Notes: generated by a model from the letters alone, not told the origin. Counted from the stretch's first letter, positions 28,629 to 43,439 are shown. The stretch is 64,000 nucleotides of DNA from Paraburkholderia sp. SOS3 (GCF_001922345.1 NZ_CP018811.1:2108001-2172000), one strand, 5' to 3'. Numbers and translations are program-made.

Positions 28629-31600
28629 GTGCGTCTGACATCGATCAAACTCGCTGGCTTCAAATCATTCGTCGATCCCACGCATTTCCAGGTTCCGGGC
28701 CAGCTTGTCGGCGTGGTCGGTCCTAACGGGTGCGGCAAATCCAACATCATCGACGCCGTGCGCTGGGTGCTCGGCGAATCGCGCGCCTCCGAATTGCGCG
28801 GCGAATCGATGCAGGACGTGATCTTCAACGGCTCCACGGCGCGCAAGCCCGGCAGCCGCGCGAGCGTCGAACTCGTGTTCGACAACGCCGACGGCCGCGC
28901 GGCCGGCCAGTGGGGCCAGTATGCGGAAATCGCCGTCAAGCGCGTGCTGACGCGCGACGGCACGTCGAGCTACTACATCAATAACCTGCCCGCGCGCCGG
29001 CGCGATATCCAGGACATCTTCCTCGGCACGGGTCTTGGGCCGCGCGCGTACGCGATCATCGGGCAGGGCATGATCGCGCGCATTATCGAAGCGAAGCCTG
29101 AAGAACTGCGCGTGTTTCTCGAAGAAGCCGCGGGCGTGTCGAAGTACAAGGAACGCCGCCGCGAAACCGAGAACCGTCTGCACGATACGCGCGAGAACCT
29201 CACGCGCGTCGAAGACATCGTGCGCGAGTTGAGCGCGAACCTCGAAAAGCTCGAAGGCCAGGCCGTCGTCGCGACGAAGTTCAACGAGCTGCAGGCCGAA
29301 GGCGAAGAGAAGCAGCGCTTGTTGTGGCTGTTGCGCAAGAACGAGGCGGGCAGCGAGCGCGAGCGTCAGCAGCGCGCGATCGAGCAGGCGCAGATCGACC
29401 TCGAAGCGCATACGGCAAAGCTGCGCGAAGTCGAAGCGCAACTCGAAACGCTGCGCGTCGCGCATTACTCGGCGAGCGACGCGATGCAGGGCGCACAAGG
29501 TGCGCTCTATGAAGCGAACGCGGAAGTGAGCCGTCTCGAAGCCGAGATCAAATTTATCGTCGAATCGCGCAATCGCGTGCAGGCGCAGATCGCGGCGCTT
29601 GCCGCGCAGCGCGAGCAGTGGCAGTCGCAGGCGGAAAAAGCGCGCGGCGATCTCGTCGAGGCCGAGGAGGAACTCGCGGTCGGCGACGAAAAGGCCGCGA
29701 TCGCCGAAGAAACAGCGGCGGCGAAACACGATGCGCTGCCCGCGCTCGAAGCGCGCTGGCGCGATGCGCAAACGCAGCTCAACGAGGAGCGCGCGAGCAT
29801 TGCGCAAACCGAGCAGGCGCTGAAGCTCGAAGCCGCGCACCAGCGCAATGCGGACCAGCAGTTGCAGCAACTGCAACAGCGCCACGAGCGTCTGAAGACC
29901 GAAGCGGGCGGCCTCGACGCGCCCGATGAAGCGCAGCTCGAAGAGCAGCGTATGCAGCTCGCCGAGCACGAAGCGGTGCTTGCCGACGCGCAGGCGCGTC
30001 TGGCCGATGCGCAGGAAACGCTGCCGCGCCTCGACGCCGAGCGGCGTGAAGCGCAGGAGCGCGTGCAGGCCGAAAGTGCACAGATTCATCAGCTCGAAGC
30101 GCGCCTTGCCGCTTTGAAGCAGTTGCAGGAGAACGTGCAGACCGAAGGCAAGATCCAGCCGTGGCTCGACAAGCACGAACTCGGCGCGCTGCCGCGCCTG
30201 TGGAAGAAGCTGCATGTCGAAGCCGGGTGGGAAACGGCGCTCGAATCGCTGTTGCGCGAACGGCTTGCGGCGCTCGAGGTGTCGAATCTCGATTGGGTCA
30301 AGGCATTCGCGACCGATGCGCCGCCGGCCAAGCTCGCATTCTATTCGCCGCCGCTCGCGGGTCAGCCCGCCGTGGCGTCGGATACGCTGCGGCCGCTGCT
30401 GTCGCTCGTGCGCATCGACGATGCGGGCTTGCGCGCCGTGCTCAACGACTGGCTCGGCACCGCGTTCGTCGCCGACGATCTCGCGCAGGCGCTGCAGATG
30501 CGCGCGCAGTTGCCTGAAGGCGGCGCATTCGTCGTGAAGGCGGGGCATGTCGTGACGCGCGTCGGCGTGCAGTTGTATGCGGCCGATTCCGAGCAGGCCG
30601 GCATGCTCGCACGTCAGCAGGAAATCGAGAATCTGACGCGCCAGGTGCGCGCCCAGGCGCTGCTCGCCGACGAAGCGAAGGCCGCCGCGATTCGCGCGGA
30701 GGCGTCGCACACGCAGGCTTCGCAAACGTTGAACGACGCACGCCAGCAGGCCGAGCGCGCAACCCAGCGCGTGCACGCGCTGCAGATGGACGTGCTGAAG
30801 CTCACGCAGGCGCACGAGCGCTACATGCAGCGCAGCACGCAGATCCGCGAGGAACTCGAAGAGATCACCGCGCAGATCGACGAGCAGCGCGCGTTGCGCG
30901 CCGAATCGGAAACGAACTTCGAGCGTCACGACGGCGAGCTTGCGGAACTGCAGGCACGCTTCGAAGATCATCAGCTCGCGTTCGAATCGCTCGACGAGGA
31001 ACTGACGAATGCGCGTGCCGAAGCGCGCGACCTCGACCGCGCCGCGACCGACGCGCGCTTTGCGGCACGCAATCTGGCCAGCCGCATCGAAGAGCTCAAG
31101 CGCAGCATTCAGGTCGCGCACGAGCAGAGCGAGCGCGTCGACGGTTCGCTCGAGGATGCGCGCGCCGAACTCGAAACGATCAACGAGCAGACCGCGCATA
31201 CGGGCCTGCAGGACGCGCTCGCGATACGCGCGGTGAAGGAAGAGGCACTGCATGCGGCGCGGCTCGAGCTCGACGACCTGACGGCGAAGCTGCGCGAGGC
31301 CGACGAAACGCGTCTGACAGCCGAGCGCGCGCTGCAGCCGCTGCGCGACCGGATCACGGAACTGCAACTGAAGGAGCAGGCGGCGCGCCTGAACGCCGAG
31401 CAGTTCATCGAGCAACTGGCCGCGGCCGGCGTCGACGAAGCGCAACTGCAGGCGAAGCTCACGCCGGATCTGAAGCCGTCGTATCTGCAGGGCGAAGTGA
31501 CGCGCATCAACAATGCGATCACTGCGCTCGGACCCGTGAACATGGCCGCGCTCGACGAACTGAAGGCCGCGACCGAGCGCAAGACCTTCCTCGACGCGCA

Positions 31601-32147
31601 ATCGGCTGACCTGACCAACGCGATCGAGACGCTCGAAGACGCGATTCGCAAGATCGACCAGGAAACGCGCACGCTGCTGCAAGGCACCTTCGACGAGGTC
31701 AACCATCACTTCGGCGAGCTGTTCCCGCGCCTTTTCGGCGGCGGCCAGGCCAAGCTCATCATGACCGGCGACGAAATTCTCGACGCCGGCGTGCAGGTCA
31801 TGGCACAACCGCCGGGCAAGAAAAATTCGACGATTCACCTGCTGTCGGGCGGCGAAAAAGCGCTGACGGCCACGGCGCTCGTGTTCGCGATGTTCCAGCT
31901 GAACCCGGCGCCGTTCTGTCTGCTCGACGAGGTCGACGCGCCGCTCGACGACGCGAACACCGAACGGTTCGCGAACCTCGTGCGCGCAATGTCGGATAAA
32001 ACGCAGTTCCTCTTCATTTCACACAACAAGATTGCGATGGAAATGGCGCAGCAGCTGATCGGAGTGACGATGCAGGAGCAGGGTGTGTCGCGTATCGTCG
32101 CGGTCGACATGGAAACTGCTGCCGGTTTTGCCCAGAATATCGTTTGA
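28629..32147 (+). CDS. smc: Chromosome partition protein Smc
   Basis: Condensin ATPase that organises and segregates the chromosome together with ScpA and ScpB. The 1172-residue protein has Walker A GPNGCGKSNIIDAVRW near the N-terminus, two long coiled coils (about 170-500 and 660-1000), a hinge between them (about 505-655), and the ABC signature LLSGGEKALTATAL followed by Walker B FCLLDEVDAPLDDAN. It starts with GTG at 28629 (MRLTSIKLAGFKSFVDPTHF). Neither scpA nor scpB is adjacent. zipA follows at 140 nt, the usual smc-zipA-ligA order in betaproteobacteria. Confidence 0.98.
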   Translation: MRLTSIKLAGFKSFVDPTHFQVPGQLVGVVGPNGCGKSNIIDAVRWVLGESRASELRGESMQDVIFNGSTARKPGSRASVELVFDNADGRAAGQWGQYAEIAVKRVLTRDGTSSYYINNLPARRRDIQDIFLGTGLGPRAYAIIGQGMIARIIEAKPEELRVFLEEAAGVSKYKERRRETENRLHDTRENLTRVEDIVRELSANLEKLEGQAVVATKFNELQAEGEEKQRLLWLLRKNEAGSERERQQRAIEQAQIDLEAHTAKLREVEAQLETLRVAHYSASDAMQGAQGALYEANAEVSRLEAEIKFIVESRNRVQAQIAALAAQREQWQSQAEKARGDLVEAEEELAVGDEKAAIAEETAAAKHDALPALEARWRDAQTQLNEERASIAQTEQALKLEAAHQRNADQQLQQLQQRHERLKTEAGGLDAPDEAQLEEQRMQLAEHEAVLADAQARLADAQETLPRLDAERREAQERVQAESAQIHQLEARLAALKQLQENVQTEGKIQPWLDKHELGALPRLWKKLHVEAGWETALESLLRERLAALEVSNLDWVKAFATDAPPAKLAFYSPPLAGQPAVASDTLRPLLSLVRIDDAGLRAVLNDWLGTAFVADDLAQALQMRAQLPEGGAFVVKAGHVVTRVGVQLYAADSEQAGMLARQQEIENLTRQVRAQALLADEAKAAAIRAEASHTQASQTLNDARQQAERATQRVHALQMDVLKLTQAHERYMQRSTQIREELEEITAQIDEQRALRAESETNFERHDGELAELQARFEDHQLAFESLDEELTNARAEARDLDRAATDARFAARNLASRIEELKRSIQVAHEQSERVDGSLEDARAELETINEQTAHTGLQDALAIRAVKEEALHAARLELDDLTAKLREADETRLTAERALQPLRDRITELQLKEQAARLNAEQFIEQLAAAGVDEAQLQAKLTPDLKPSYLQGEVTRINNAITALGPVNMAALDELKAATERKTFLDAQSADLTNAIETLEDAIRKIDQETRTLLQGTFDEVNHHFGELFPRLFGGGQAKLIMTGDEILDAGVQVMAQPPGKKNSTIHLLSGGEKALTATALVFAMFQLNPAPFCLLDEVDAPLDDANTERFANLVRAMSDKTQFLFISHNKIAMEMAQQLIGVTMQEQGVSRIVAVDMETAAGFAQNIV

Positions 32148-32287
32148 ACCCGCGACGCGCGTGCCTGATGACCCGGCGACGAACCGGGGCCGCAAGTGTC
32201 GTTGCAAGCGTAGCCTCGACGCGGGTTCAGACGAAGCCGGACGGTGAAAAGCGCGTCGCATAGAGAAGAATTGCTGATGGAGCGTGC

Positions 32288-33586
32288 ATGGACGAGTTGA
32301 CACTCGGGTTAATCGGCGCGGGCGCCGTGGTGGTAGGGGGCGTGGTCGTGTACAACGCGTGGCAGAGCGCGAAAGTGCGGCGACGGATGCCAAGACCGAT
32401 GCCGAGCGACGCGGCCGATCCGCTTTCGCGCGACGACCACGAAGAGCAGAGCCCGTTCATTGCGCCGGCACGGCCGACCGTTCGCCGCGATGGCGCACCG
32501 GGCGAGCCCGCGGACGAGTCGCAGCGCGTCGAGCCGACTTTCGGCGCGACTGCGCCGCCCGACACGCCGGCCGATATCCAGGCCGAGATGACGTCGCCGA
32601 ACGGATTCCCCGAGGGTGACGGCGAGGTTGCCAGGCCGCGCGTGCAAGGTTCGGCGCAAGCGCCAGGGCAAGCGGCGCGGCAATCCGGCCAGCCTGGTGC
32701 CGCCGGCGGTCCGGACGAGCCTGTCGAGCCGATCATGCCCGCGGCGACCACCATTTCCGCAGCGCCGCCCGCCGTCGTCGACCGGCGCATCGACTGCATC
32801 GTGCCGATTCGTCTTGGTGCGCCGGTGGCCGGCGACAAGGTGCTGCCGCTCGCGCAACGGCTGCGCCGCGCGGGCAGCAAGCCCGTGCATATCGAAGGCA
32901 GGCCGGAAGGCGGCGGCGCGTGGGAACTGCTGCAAAACGGCGTGCGTTATGACGAGTTGCGCGCGGCCGCGCAGCTTGCGAACCGCAACGGACCGTTGAA
33001 CGAACTCGAGTTCTCCGAGTTCGTGAGCGGCGTGCAGCAGTTCGCCGATGCGCTCGACGGCGCGCCCGAATTCCCCGACATGATGGAAACCGTGTCGATG
33101 GCGCGCGAACTCGACGGTTTTGCCGCGCAGTGCGACGCGCAGCTGTCGATCAACGTGCTTTCCGACGGCGCGCCGTGGTCGGCGAACTACGTGCAGGCGG
33201 TCGCTTCGCAGGACGGCCTGCTGCTGTCGCGCGACGGCACGCGGTTTGTGAAGCTCGACGCGAAGCAAAGCCCGGTTTTCATGCTGCAGTTCGGCGATAC
33301 CAACTTCCTGCGCGACGACCTCACGTACAAGGGCGGCCAGATGATCACGCTGGTGCTCGACGTGCCGGTGGCCGACGAAGACATCCTGCCGTTCCGCCTG
33401 ATGTGCGACTACGCGAAGTCGCTGTCCGAGCGCATCGGCGGGCGCGTCGTCGACGATCAGCGGCGGCCGTTGCCTGAGGCGGCTCTGCTCGCGATCGAAA
33501 AGCAGCTGATGACGCTGTACGCGAAGCTCGAGCAGGCCGGCATCCCGGCGGGGTCGCCGGTGACGCGGCGGTTGTTCAGCCAGTAA
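32288..33586 (+). CDS. zipA: ZipA-like cell division protein
   Basis: A 432-residue bitopic inner-membrane protein. The N-terminus MDELTLGLIGAGAVVVGGVV is one membrane helix, followed by a short basic stretch, then a Pro/Ala/Glu-rich linker (about 35-160) and a C-terminal ZipA-type FtsZ-binding domain (about 285-425, with PLNELEFSEFVSGVQQFADA before it). ZipA anchors FtsZ to the membrane. The betaproteobacterial homologues are divergent, so the name rests on architecture and on the conserved smc-zipA-ligA order; here an exported hydrolase on the opposite strand separates zipA from ligA. Confidence 0.85.
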   Translation: MDELTLGLIGAGAVVVGGVVVYNAWQSAKVRRRMPRPMPSDAADPLSRDDHEEQSPFIAPARPTVRRDGAPGEPADESQRVEPTFGATAPPDTPADIQAEMTSPNGFPEGDGEVARPRVQGSAQAPGQAARQSGQPGAAGGPDEPVEPIMPAATTISAAPPAVVDRRIDCIVPIRLGAPVAGDKVLPLAQRLRRAGSKPVHIEGRPEGGGAWELLQNGVRYDELRAAAQLANRNGPLNELEFSEFVSGVQQFADALDGAPEFPDMMETVSMARELDGFAAQCDAQLSINVLSDGAPWSANYVQAVASQDGLLLSRDGTRFVKLDAKQSPVFMLQFGDTNFLRDDLTYKGGQMITLVLDVPVADEDILPFRLMCDYAKSLSERIGGRVVDDQRRPLPEAALLAIEKQLMTLYAKLEQAGIPAGSPVTRRLFSQ

Positions 33587-33682
33587 GCGCAGTACGTGGA
33601 GAACGGGCGCGGGTCGGCTTGCGGCTTCTGTGGCTGACCCTCGCCGCTCGTATGAAAGAGACTGGCGGCGCGAAATGCTGCG

Positions 33683-37486
<3,804 letters not shown>

Positions 37487-37543
37487 GCGACAGGCGTTGC
37501 CTCGCGCGAGCAGTCGGACCGCTCGCGCGTGCGCCGTGCAGGT

Positions 37544-39700
37544 TCAGAACGTCTCGTCGACCGACAGATACCGCCACTGGCCCGGCGGCAGTGCGCCTAG
37601 CGCGATCTTGCCCATCCGCACGCGCTTTAACCCCACCACCTGCAGCCCGACCAGTTCGCACATCCGGCGAATCTGGCGCTTCTTGCCTTCGCGCAGTACG
37701 AAACGCAATTGTTCGCCGTTTTGCCAGCTGACCTGCGCGGTCTTGAGCGGGACGCCGTCGAGTTCGAGGCCGTGGCGCAGCTTCGCGAGGCTCTCGGGCG
37801 GAAAGTGCTGTTCGACGTCAGCCTCGACATCGCCGTAAGTCACGCGCACGAGGTATTCCTTGTCGACTTCGGAGTGTCCACCGATCAGCTGTTTGGCGAC
37901 GCGGCCGTCCTGCGTCAGCACGAGCAGGCCAGTCGAATCGATATCGAGGCGTCCAGCCGGCGCGAGCTGGCGCAGATGCGCGACGGAAAAGCGGATGTCG
38001 GTGCGATCGCCTTCCCAGCGATTGGCCGGCGTGACGAGCGTGACGGCCGGCTGATAGCCGTCCTCCGCCTGGCCCGACACAAAGCCGACCGGCTTGTGCA
38101 GCAGGATCGTGACCCGACGCGCCTGCGCGGCCTCGGCAGCGGGATCGATCTCGATGTTCACGTCAGGCCGCACGCGCGTGCCGAGCGTGTCGATGCGCTC
38201 GCCGTCGACGCTCACCCAGCCTTTCTCGATCCATTCGTCGGCCTCGCGGCGCGAGCACAAACCGAGCTCGGACATCAGTTTCGACAGGCGCAGCATGCCG
38301 GGCGCGTCGGCGTGCTCGCGGCGCGGCTTGTGGTCCGTGACGTCGGCTGCTGGAGCGCGCGCGCTCGACGCGTTTGCTTTTCGCGCGGTTTTTGCGGGAG
38401 CGCCGGCTTTGTTGCCGCGCGGCATATCGGTCTTGCCGCCGCGAGGTGCGCCGGGCGAAGCGCTCGCGCGCCGCGGTCGCTCGTCGCGTTCGATGCGGTC
38501 CTGCCGTTCCGCATAAGCCCCTTTCACGGGGCGCACGAACGTGCGCTCGCCGCTGCCGCGGCCCGTCGCTCCAGTCGTTCCGGTCGCGCGCGGTTCCGCC
38601 CGGCCGCGCGTGGTCGACGGGCGTTCGGCATCGCGTGAAGCCCGATCGCGCGACGGTGCCGCGCGATCGGACGACGACCGGTAGGGTGCGTCCGCGCCGC
38701 GCGATGACGCCCCGCGATCGCCTGGCGCGCGTCTGGGCGCGTCGACTCCGCGCGTCGGCCTTCTTGCTTCGCCTGCTCCACGCGCATCGCTATACGGCCG
38801 GCGTTGCGGCGCGTCGCCGGATGACCGGCGCGGGCGGTCGTCATCGCGGTCGCGCATGCCGCGCGTCTCGCGTTTGTCGAAGGCCGATCCACCTTCGCTG
38901 CGCCGCGGCGCAGCCGTAGCCGACGATGAACCGCGGGCCGTGCGTTCGGCAAGAGGCCGTCGCAGCGCACCTTCGGCGTCGCCACGAGTGCGAGGGCGCG
39001 CGCCGTCTGCTGTTGAAGCACCCGAACGCGGTGCGCGCTCCGAAAACGGCCGTCGTGGTGCACCTTCGGCGTCGCCACGAGTGCGAGGGCGCGCGCCGTC
39101 TGCTGTCGAAGCGCCTGAACGCGGTGCGCGCTCCGAAAACGGTCGTCGCGGTGCACCTTCGGTGTCGCCACGAGTGCGAGGGCGTGCGTCGTCTCCTGTC
39201 GAAGCGCCTGAACGCGGTGTGCGCTCCGAAAACGGTCGTCGCGGTGTACCTTCGGCGTCGCCACGAGTGCGAAGGCGTGCGCCGTCCGCTGTCGAAGCAC
39301 CCGAGCGTGGTGCACGCTCCGAAAACGGCCGTCGCGGCGTACGTTCCGAGTCGCCGCGAACACGCCCGGCGGTTCGATCACCGGCATCGCGGGCACCAGG
39401 CGCCGAGGCGCGCTGCGCCTCGTTCACGGGCCGTTCCGTCGACCGCGCAGCGCCAAACGTGGCGTTCGACGAACGGTCGCCGCCCCTTGGCTTGCTCGCG
39501 CGGGCGCGGCCCTCGGCCGCACCCGATTTCGCACCCGCCGCACGCGCGCGATCGGACGTGCCCTTGCCACCGGCCTTACCGTCTGTTTTGTCCGGCGCCT
39601 TACGCACCGCCGGCTTGCGTGCGTTTGCGCTGCCCGGCCGCACCGGCGCGCGCTCGGCCGAAGCGGGCCGCGGATGCTTCGCTGTTAACTTGGTTCGCAT
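37544..39700 (-). CDS. rluB: 23S rRNA pseudouridine synthase (RluB type) with a 465-residue repeat-rich N-terminus
   Basis: Makes pseudouridine in 23S rRNA helix 80-93 region (U2605 in E. coli). The enzyme part is residues about 468-718: an S4 RNA-binding domain (RLSKLMSELGLCSRREADEW) and the catalytic segment GRLDIDSTGLLVLTQDG with Asp586. The 465 residues before it are Arg/Ala/Ser/Pro/Asp-rich and disordered, and hold four to five copies of a 31-residue repeat (115-255). Such basic tails occur in Burkholderiales RluB proteins, but this one is long. It follows glnD by 18 nt on the minus strand, so map-glnD-rluB may be one operon. Confidence 0.9.
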   Translation of the reverse strand: MRTKLTAKHPRPASAERAPVRPGSANARKPAVRKAPDKTDGKAGGKGTSDRARAAGAKSGAAEGRARASKPRGGDRSSNATFGAARSTERPVNEAQRASAPGARDAGDRTAGRVRGDSERTPRRPFSERAPRSGASTADGARLRTRGDAEGTPRRPFSERTPRSGASTGDDARPRTRGDTEGAPRRPFSERAPRSGASTADGARPRTRGDAEGAPRRPFSERAPRSGASTADGARPRTRGDAEGALRRPLAERTARGSSSATAAPRRSEGGSAFDKRETRGMRDRDDDRPRRSSGDAPQRRPYSDARGAGEARRPTRGVDAPRRAPGDRGASSRGADAPYRSSSDRAAPSRDRASRDAERPSTTRGRAEPRATGTTGATGRGSGERTFVRPVKGAYAERQDRIERDERPRRASASPGAPRGGKTDMPRGNKAGAPAKTARKANASSARAPAADVTDHKPRREHADAPGMLRLSKLMSELGLCSRREADEWIEKGWVSVDGERIDTLGTRVRPDVNIEIDPAAEAAQARRVTILLHKPVGFVSGQAEDGYQPAVTLVTPANRWEGDRTDIRFSVAHLRQLAPAGRLDIDSTGLLVLTQDGRVAKQLIGGHSEVDKEYLVRVTYGDVEADVEQHFPPESLAKLRHGLELDGVPLKTAQVSWQNGEQLRFVLREGKKRQIRRMCELVGLQVVGLKRVRMGKIALGALPPGQWRYLSVDETF
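38936..39358 (-). repeat. 93-bp tandem array in rluB (four full units and a partial)
   Basis: The units begin at protein residues 115, 146, 177, 208 and 239. Each reads about RGDxEGxPRRPFSERxPRSG, then ASTADGARPRT. Nucleotide units are nearly identical, so the duplication is recent; the 31-residue period keeps the frame. Confidence 0.9.
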
Positions 39701-39718
39701 AAAAATGGAGGCTGCGCT

Positions 39719-42298
39719 TTACACTGCGATCGCGCGCAGCAATTCGGTTTCGACCTGGATTTGACGCCGGTTGTCGGAAAGGCCGTGTCCATCGAGCAGG
39801 AACACGTCCTCGACGCGTTCGCCGAGCGTATTGATCCGCGCCGCGTGGACGCCGACCCGGTGCTCGGCCAGTACGCGCGCGATCGAATAAAGAAGGCCCG
39901 GCCGGTCGTTCGCAGACACGGACAGGATGTAGTATTGGCCGCGTTCGTCGGCCCGAAGGTCGACGCGCGGCGTGATCGGAAACGTGCGCGACAGCCGCGA
40001 GAGCCGTCCCTTCGACGGTTCCGGCAGCAGCGTGCCGGCTGCGCCGGAAAGGCGCAGCGTCAGTTCCTGTTCGACGAGATTCGCGATGTCGCGGTAGTGC
40101 ACGTCCTGCTCGGTGTGCGCCACGATAAAGTTGTCGAGCGCGTAGCCGTGCTGCGTCGTGCTCACGCGCGCATCGAGCACCGACAGGCCGTTGCGGTCGA
40201 AGTACGCGCAGATGCCGGCGAACAGGTCAGGGCGGTCCTTCACGTAGACGAGCACCTGCAGCGCCTCGCCGACCGGCGAGGGCCGCGCGCGCACGATCGG
40301 CGTTTCGGTTTCGACGTGGCGATAGAGCACGCGCGTCTGCCATGCGATATCGGCCGGATCGTGACGCAGGAAGTAGCCGACGTCGAGTTTGTCCCAGAGC
40401 ACTTTGTGCGCGTATTCGGGCACGGTTTCGAGCCGCAGCAGCGCAAGCGCTTCGTCCTTGCGCGTCTGCATCTCGGCATGCGCATCGGGCCGCGCACCGC
40501 CAAGCACCGACAGCGTCACGCGGTACAGGTCCTCGAGCAGCTTGCCCTTCCACGTGTTCCAGACCTTCGGGCTCGTACCGCGGATATCGGCCACCGTCAG
40601 CAGGTACAGCGCAGTGAGGCGCCGCTCGTTGTCGACCAGTTCTGCAAACCTTCTGATCACTTCGGGGTCGCTCGTGTCCTGCTTCTGCGCGACCTGGCTC
40701 ATCGTCAGATGCTGCTCGACGAGCCACACGACGAGCGCGGTGTCTTCGTCGTCCATGCCGTGCTCGCGGCAGAAGCGCCGCGCATCGGCCATGCCGAGCT
40801 TCGAGTGGTCGCCGCCGCGGCCCTTCGCGATGTCGTGAAAGAGCGCCGCCACATACAGCACCCACGGCCGCTCGAAATTCGTGATCAGCTGGCTGCAGAA
40901 CGGGTACTCGTGCGCGTGCTCGGCGATCGCGAAACGGCGCAGGTTGCGCAGCACCATCAGGATGTGCTGGTCGACCGTATAGACGTGATACAGGTCGTGC
41001 TGCATCTGTCCAACGATGCGGCGGAAATTCAGCAGATAGCGGCCGAGCACGCTCGTCTGGTTCATCAGGCGAAACGCGTGCGTGATGCCGGCCGGCTGCT
41101 TCAGGATGGCCATGAAGAGGTGCCGGTTCTCGGGGTCGCGCCGCCAGCGCTGGTCCATCTTGTCGCGTGCGTTGTAGAGCGCGCGCAGCGTGCGCGCCGA
41201 CAGCCCCTTCACGCCCGGTGTTTCTTCATACAGCAGGAACGCCTCGAGAATCGCGTTCGGGTGACGCTCGAAGACGTCGTCGGTGGCGATTTCGAGCATG
41301 CCCTGCTTTTCGACGAAGCGCTCCGAAATGACGCGCGTGATGCCGCTCGTGCTCGGGAACAATTGCGCTTCGACGTTCTGGATCAGGATGGTCGCGAGTT
41401 GCGTGACTGCCTTCGCGGCCCAGTAGTAGCGACGCATCAGCTGTTCGCTGGCGCGGCGCGTCGACGTTGCCTTGTAGCCGAAGCTCTCGGCAAGCGGCGT
41501 TTGCAGATCGAAAACGAGAATGTCCTGACGGCGTCCGGCGAGCACGTGCAGCCGCGCGCGCAGCGTTTTCAGGAACCCTTCGTTGCGGCGCAATTCGCGC
41601 GCCTCGCGCGAGGTGATGAGCCCGCGCGCCTCGAGTTCGCGCCAGCTGCTGCCGAAGCCCGCCGCGCGCGTGACCCACAAGATGAGCTGCAGGTCGCGCA
41701 AGCCGCCTGGGCTCTCCTTGACGTTCGGTTCGAGCGCGTACGGCGTATCCTGAAACTTCGCATGGCGCTGCCGCATTTCGAGCACTTTCGCCTGGAAGAA
41801 CGCACGCGGATCGAGCGCATCGCGGTAGCGCAGCGCAAAGTTCTCGAACAGCGCGGTGCTGCCGCAAAGGCGCCGCGCTTCGAGCAGCGACGTGCGCACG
41901 GTGACGTCGTTCGCGGCCTCTTCGAGACACTGCGAGACGCTGCGCACGCTGCTGCCGAGTTCGAGCCCGAGGTCCCACGCGAGGCCGATGAACTTCTCGA
42001 TGCACGCTTCGCTACCCGGTACCGGCGCGTCGGGCAGCAGCACGAGGATGTCGATATCCGAGTGCGGTGCGAGTTCGCCGCGTCCGTAGCCGCCCACGGC
42101 GACGAGCGCAAACGACGAAGACAACTCGCACGCGGACCACGCGCTCCTGAGCGCGTCGTCGGTGATCTGCGCGAGCGCGTGCATCGGCGCGTCGACGTTG
42201 GCCGCCGTCTTGAAGCGCTCCAGCAACGGATTTTTGGCCATCTTGTAGTCCGCCCTCAGGGACGTGGCTTCGGACTGGGCGGCTGCAACGCTACTCAT
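39719..42298 (-). CDS. glnD: [PII] uridylyltransferase / uridylyl-removing enzyme
   Basis: Senses glutamine and (de)uridylylates PII proteins to control nitrogen metabolism. The 859-residue protein has the nucleotidyltransferase motif [17 protein letters not shown], an HD domain for uridylyl removal ([13 protein letters not shown]) and two C-terminal ACT domains (for example [17 protein letters not shown] and [16 protein letters not shown]). The ATG at 42298 gives [20 protein letters not shown]; an in-frame start 17 codons upstream adds only a Pro-rich stretch. It follows map by 31 nt. Confidence 0.97.
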   Translation of the reverse strand: MSSVAAAQSEATSLRADYKMAKNPLLERFKTAANVDAPMHALAQITDDALRSAWSACELSSSFALVAVGGYGRGELAPHSDIDILVLLPDAPVPGSEACIEKFIGLAWDLGLELGSSVRSVSQCLEEAANDVTVRTSLLEARRLCGSTALFENFALRYRDALDPRAFFQAKVLEMRQRHAKFQDTPYALEPNVKESPGGLRDLQLILWVTRAAGFGSSWRELEARGLITSREARELRRNEGFLKTLRARLHVLAGRRQDILVFDLQTPLAESFGYKATSTRRASEQLMRRYYWAAKAVTQLATILIQNVEAQLFPSTSGITRVISERFVEKQGMLEIATDDVFERHPNAILEAFLLYEETPGVKGLSARTLRALYNARDKMDQRWRRDPENRHLFMAILKQPAGITHAFRLMNQTSVLGRYLLNFRRIVGQMQHDLYHVYTVDQHILMVLRNLRRFAIAEHAHEYPFCSQLITNFERPWVLYVAALFHDIAKGRGGDHSKLGMADARRFCREHGMDDEDTALVVWLVEQHLTMSQVAQKQDTSDPEVIRRFAELVDNERRLTALYLLTVADIRGTSPKVWNTWKGKLLEDLYRVTLSVLGGARPDAHAEMQTRKDEALALLRLETVPEYAHKVLWDKLDVGYFLRHDPADIAWQTRVLYRHVETETPIVRARPSPVGEALQVLVYVKDRPDLFAGICAYFDRNGLSVLDARVSTTQHGYALDNFIVAHTEQDVHYRDIANLVEQELTLRLSGAAGTLLPEPSKGRLSRLSRTFPITPRVDLRADERGQYYILSVSANDRPGLLYSIARVLAEHRVGVHAARINTLGERVEDVFLLDGHGLSDNRRQIQVETELLRAIAV

Positions 42299-42329
42299 AG
42301 GCGGTGGGGGTGCGGGTGACGAGGCGCAA

Positions 42330-43142
42330 TCAGGCGGTGGCGGCGGCAACGATTTGCGGACGCTCGGGCGTGCCGGCGGAAACAGTCAGCACTTCGTAAC
42401 CGGTCGGCGTGACGAGAATCGTATGCTCCCATTGCGCGGACAGGCTGCGGTCTTTTGTCTTGACGGTCCACTGGTCGGGCATCGTGCGGATGTCGCGGCG
42501 GCCCGCATTGATCATCGGCTCGATCGTGAAGATCATGCCTGCTTCGAGTTCGATGCCGGTGCCGGGGCGACCGTAGTGCAGCACCTGCGGCTCGTCGTGA
42601 AACACGGTGCCGATGCCGTGCCCGCAGTATTCGCGCACGACGCTATAGCCTTGCGATTCCGCGTGCTTCTGGATGGCGTGGCCGATGTCGCCGAGATGGG
42701 CGCCCGCGCGCACCTGCTCGATGCCGAGCCACATGCATTCGTAGGTGGTCTGCACAAGACGCTTCGCGAGAATCGACCCATCGCCGACGACGAACATGCG
42801 GCTCGTATCGCCGAAAAAGCCATTCTTGATGACGGTGACGTCGATATTGAGCGTGTCGCCGTTCTTGAGCACCTTGTCGCCGGGAATGCCGTGACAGATC
42901 ACGTCGTTCACCGATGTGCAAACCGATTTCGGATACGGCGGATAGCCGGGCGGCTGGTAGTTGAGCGGCGCGGGGATCGTGCCTTGCACGTTCACCATGT
43001 ATTCGTGGCACAGACGGTCGAGCTCGCCCGTCGTGACGCCGACCTTGACGAACGGCGTGATGTAGTCGAGCACCTCGCTTGCGAGCCGGCCGGCGACGCG
43101 CATCTGCTCGATGTCGTGTTCGTTTCTGAGCGTAATAGTCAT
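42330..43142 (-). CDS. map: Methionine aminopeptidase, type I
   Basis: Removes the initiator methionine from proteins with small second residues. The 270-residue protein is the standard length for type Ia. Metal ligands are in [17 protein letters not shown] (two Asp), [19 protein letters not shown] and near the C-terminal FTIEPM and WEHTILVT segments. The ATG at 43142 starts [18 protein letters not shown]. It is divergent from rpsB, the usual map/rpsB arrangement, over a 519-bp gap. Confidence 0.97.
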   Translation of the reverse strand: MTITLRNEHDIEQMRVAGRLASEVLDYITPFVKVGVTTGELDRLCHEYMVNVQGTIPAPLNYQPPGYPPYPKSVCTSVNDVICHGIPGDKVLKNGDTLNIDVTVIKNGFFGDTSRMFVVGDGSILAKRLVQTTYECMWLGIEQVRAGAHLGDIGHAIQKHAESQGYSVVREYCGHGIGTVFHDEPQVLHYGRPGTGIELEAGMIFTIEPMINAGRRDIRTMPDQWTVKTKDRSLSAQWEHTILVTPTGYEVLTVSAGTPERPQIVAAATA

Positions 43143-43197
43143 TGAATGGGGCCTTGAAGAAAGCCAGGCAGGCTTGTTCCGGGGTGAACCTCGGGGT

Positions 43198-43236
43198 CGA
43201 CCTGGAAATTCGACCTGGAACTTGACCTGGCGTTGG
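43198..43236. repeat. 13-bp repeat in the map leader
   Basis: CGACCTGGAAATT, CGACCTGGAACTT and a third, decayed unit GACCTGGCGTTGG, 56-94 bp upstream of the map start codon. Confidence 0.6.
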
Positions 43237-43387
43237 GCCTGCATTTCCCGGCCCATCTTTCGAACCTGCAAGCGGGACCGAAATGCGAATTTATCCGCGA
43301 ATTATCGCACCATCTGCCCGCTGCCGCAGGCTTTTGCAAGGTGGGCGGGGGCGAGGAGGGCGCAGCTTCGCGAATGAGCCGGCCGGG

Positions 43388-43417
43388 TTGAGCCGTGCAA
43401 TAGTCGCGTGCTATAAT
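43388..43417 (+). promoter_or_regulatory. rpsB promoter
   Basis: TTGAGC (43388-43393), an 18-bp spacer and a perfect TATAAT (43412-43417). The transcription start should lie near 43424, giving a leader of about 240 nt. This is the best promoter match in the window and fits a strongly expressed ribosomal gene. Confidence 0.7.
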
Positions 43418-43439
43418 CTTCGGCTAAGTCGCTCGCCAA

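Noticed and set aside
28665..31838. Open frame of about 1057 codons opposite smc
   Set aside because: Antisense of smc; its Arg/Leu/Ala-rich product mirrors the codon bias of the real gene.
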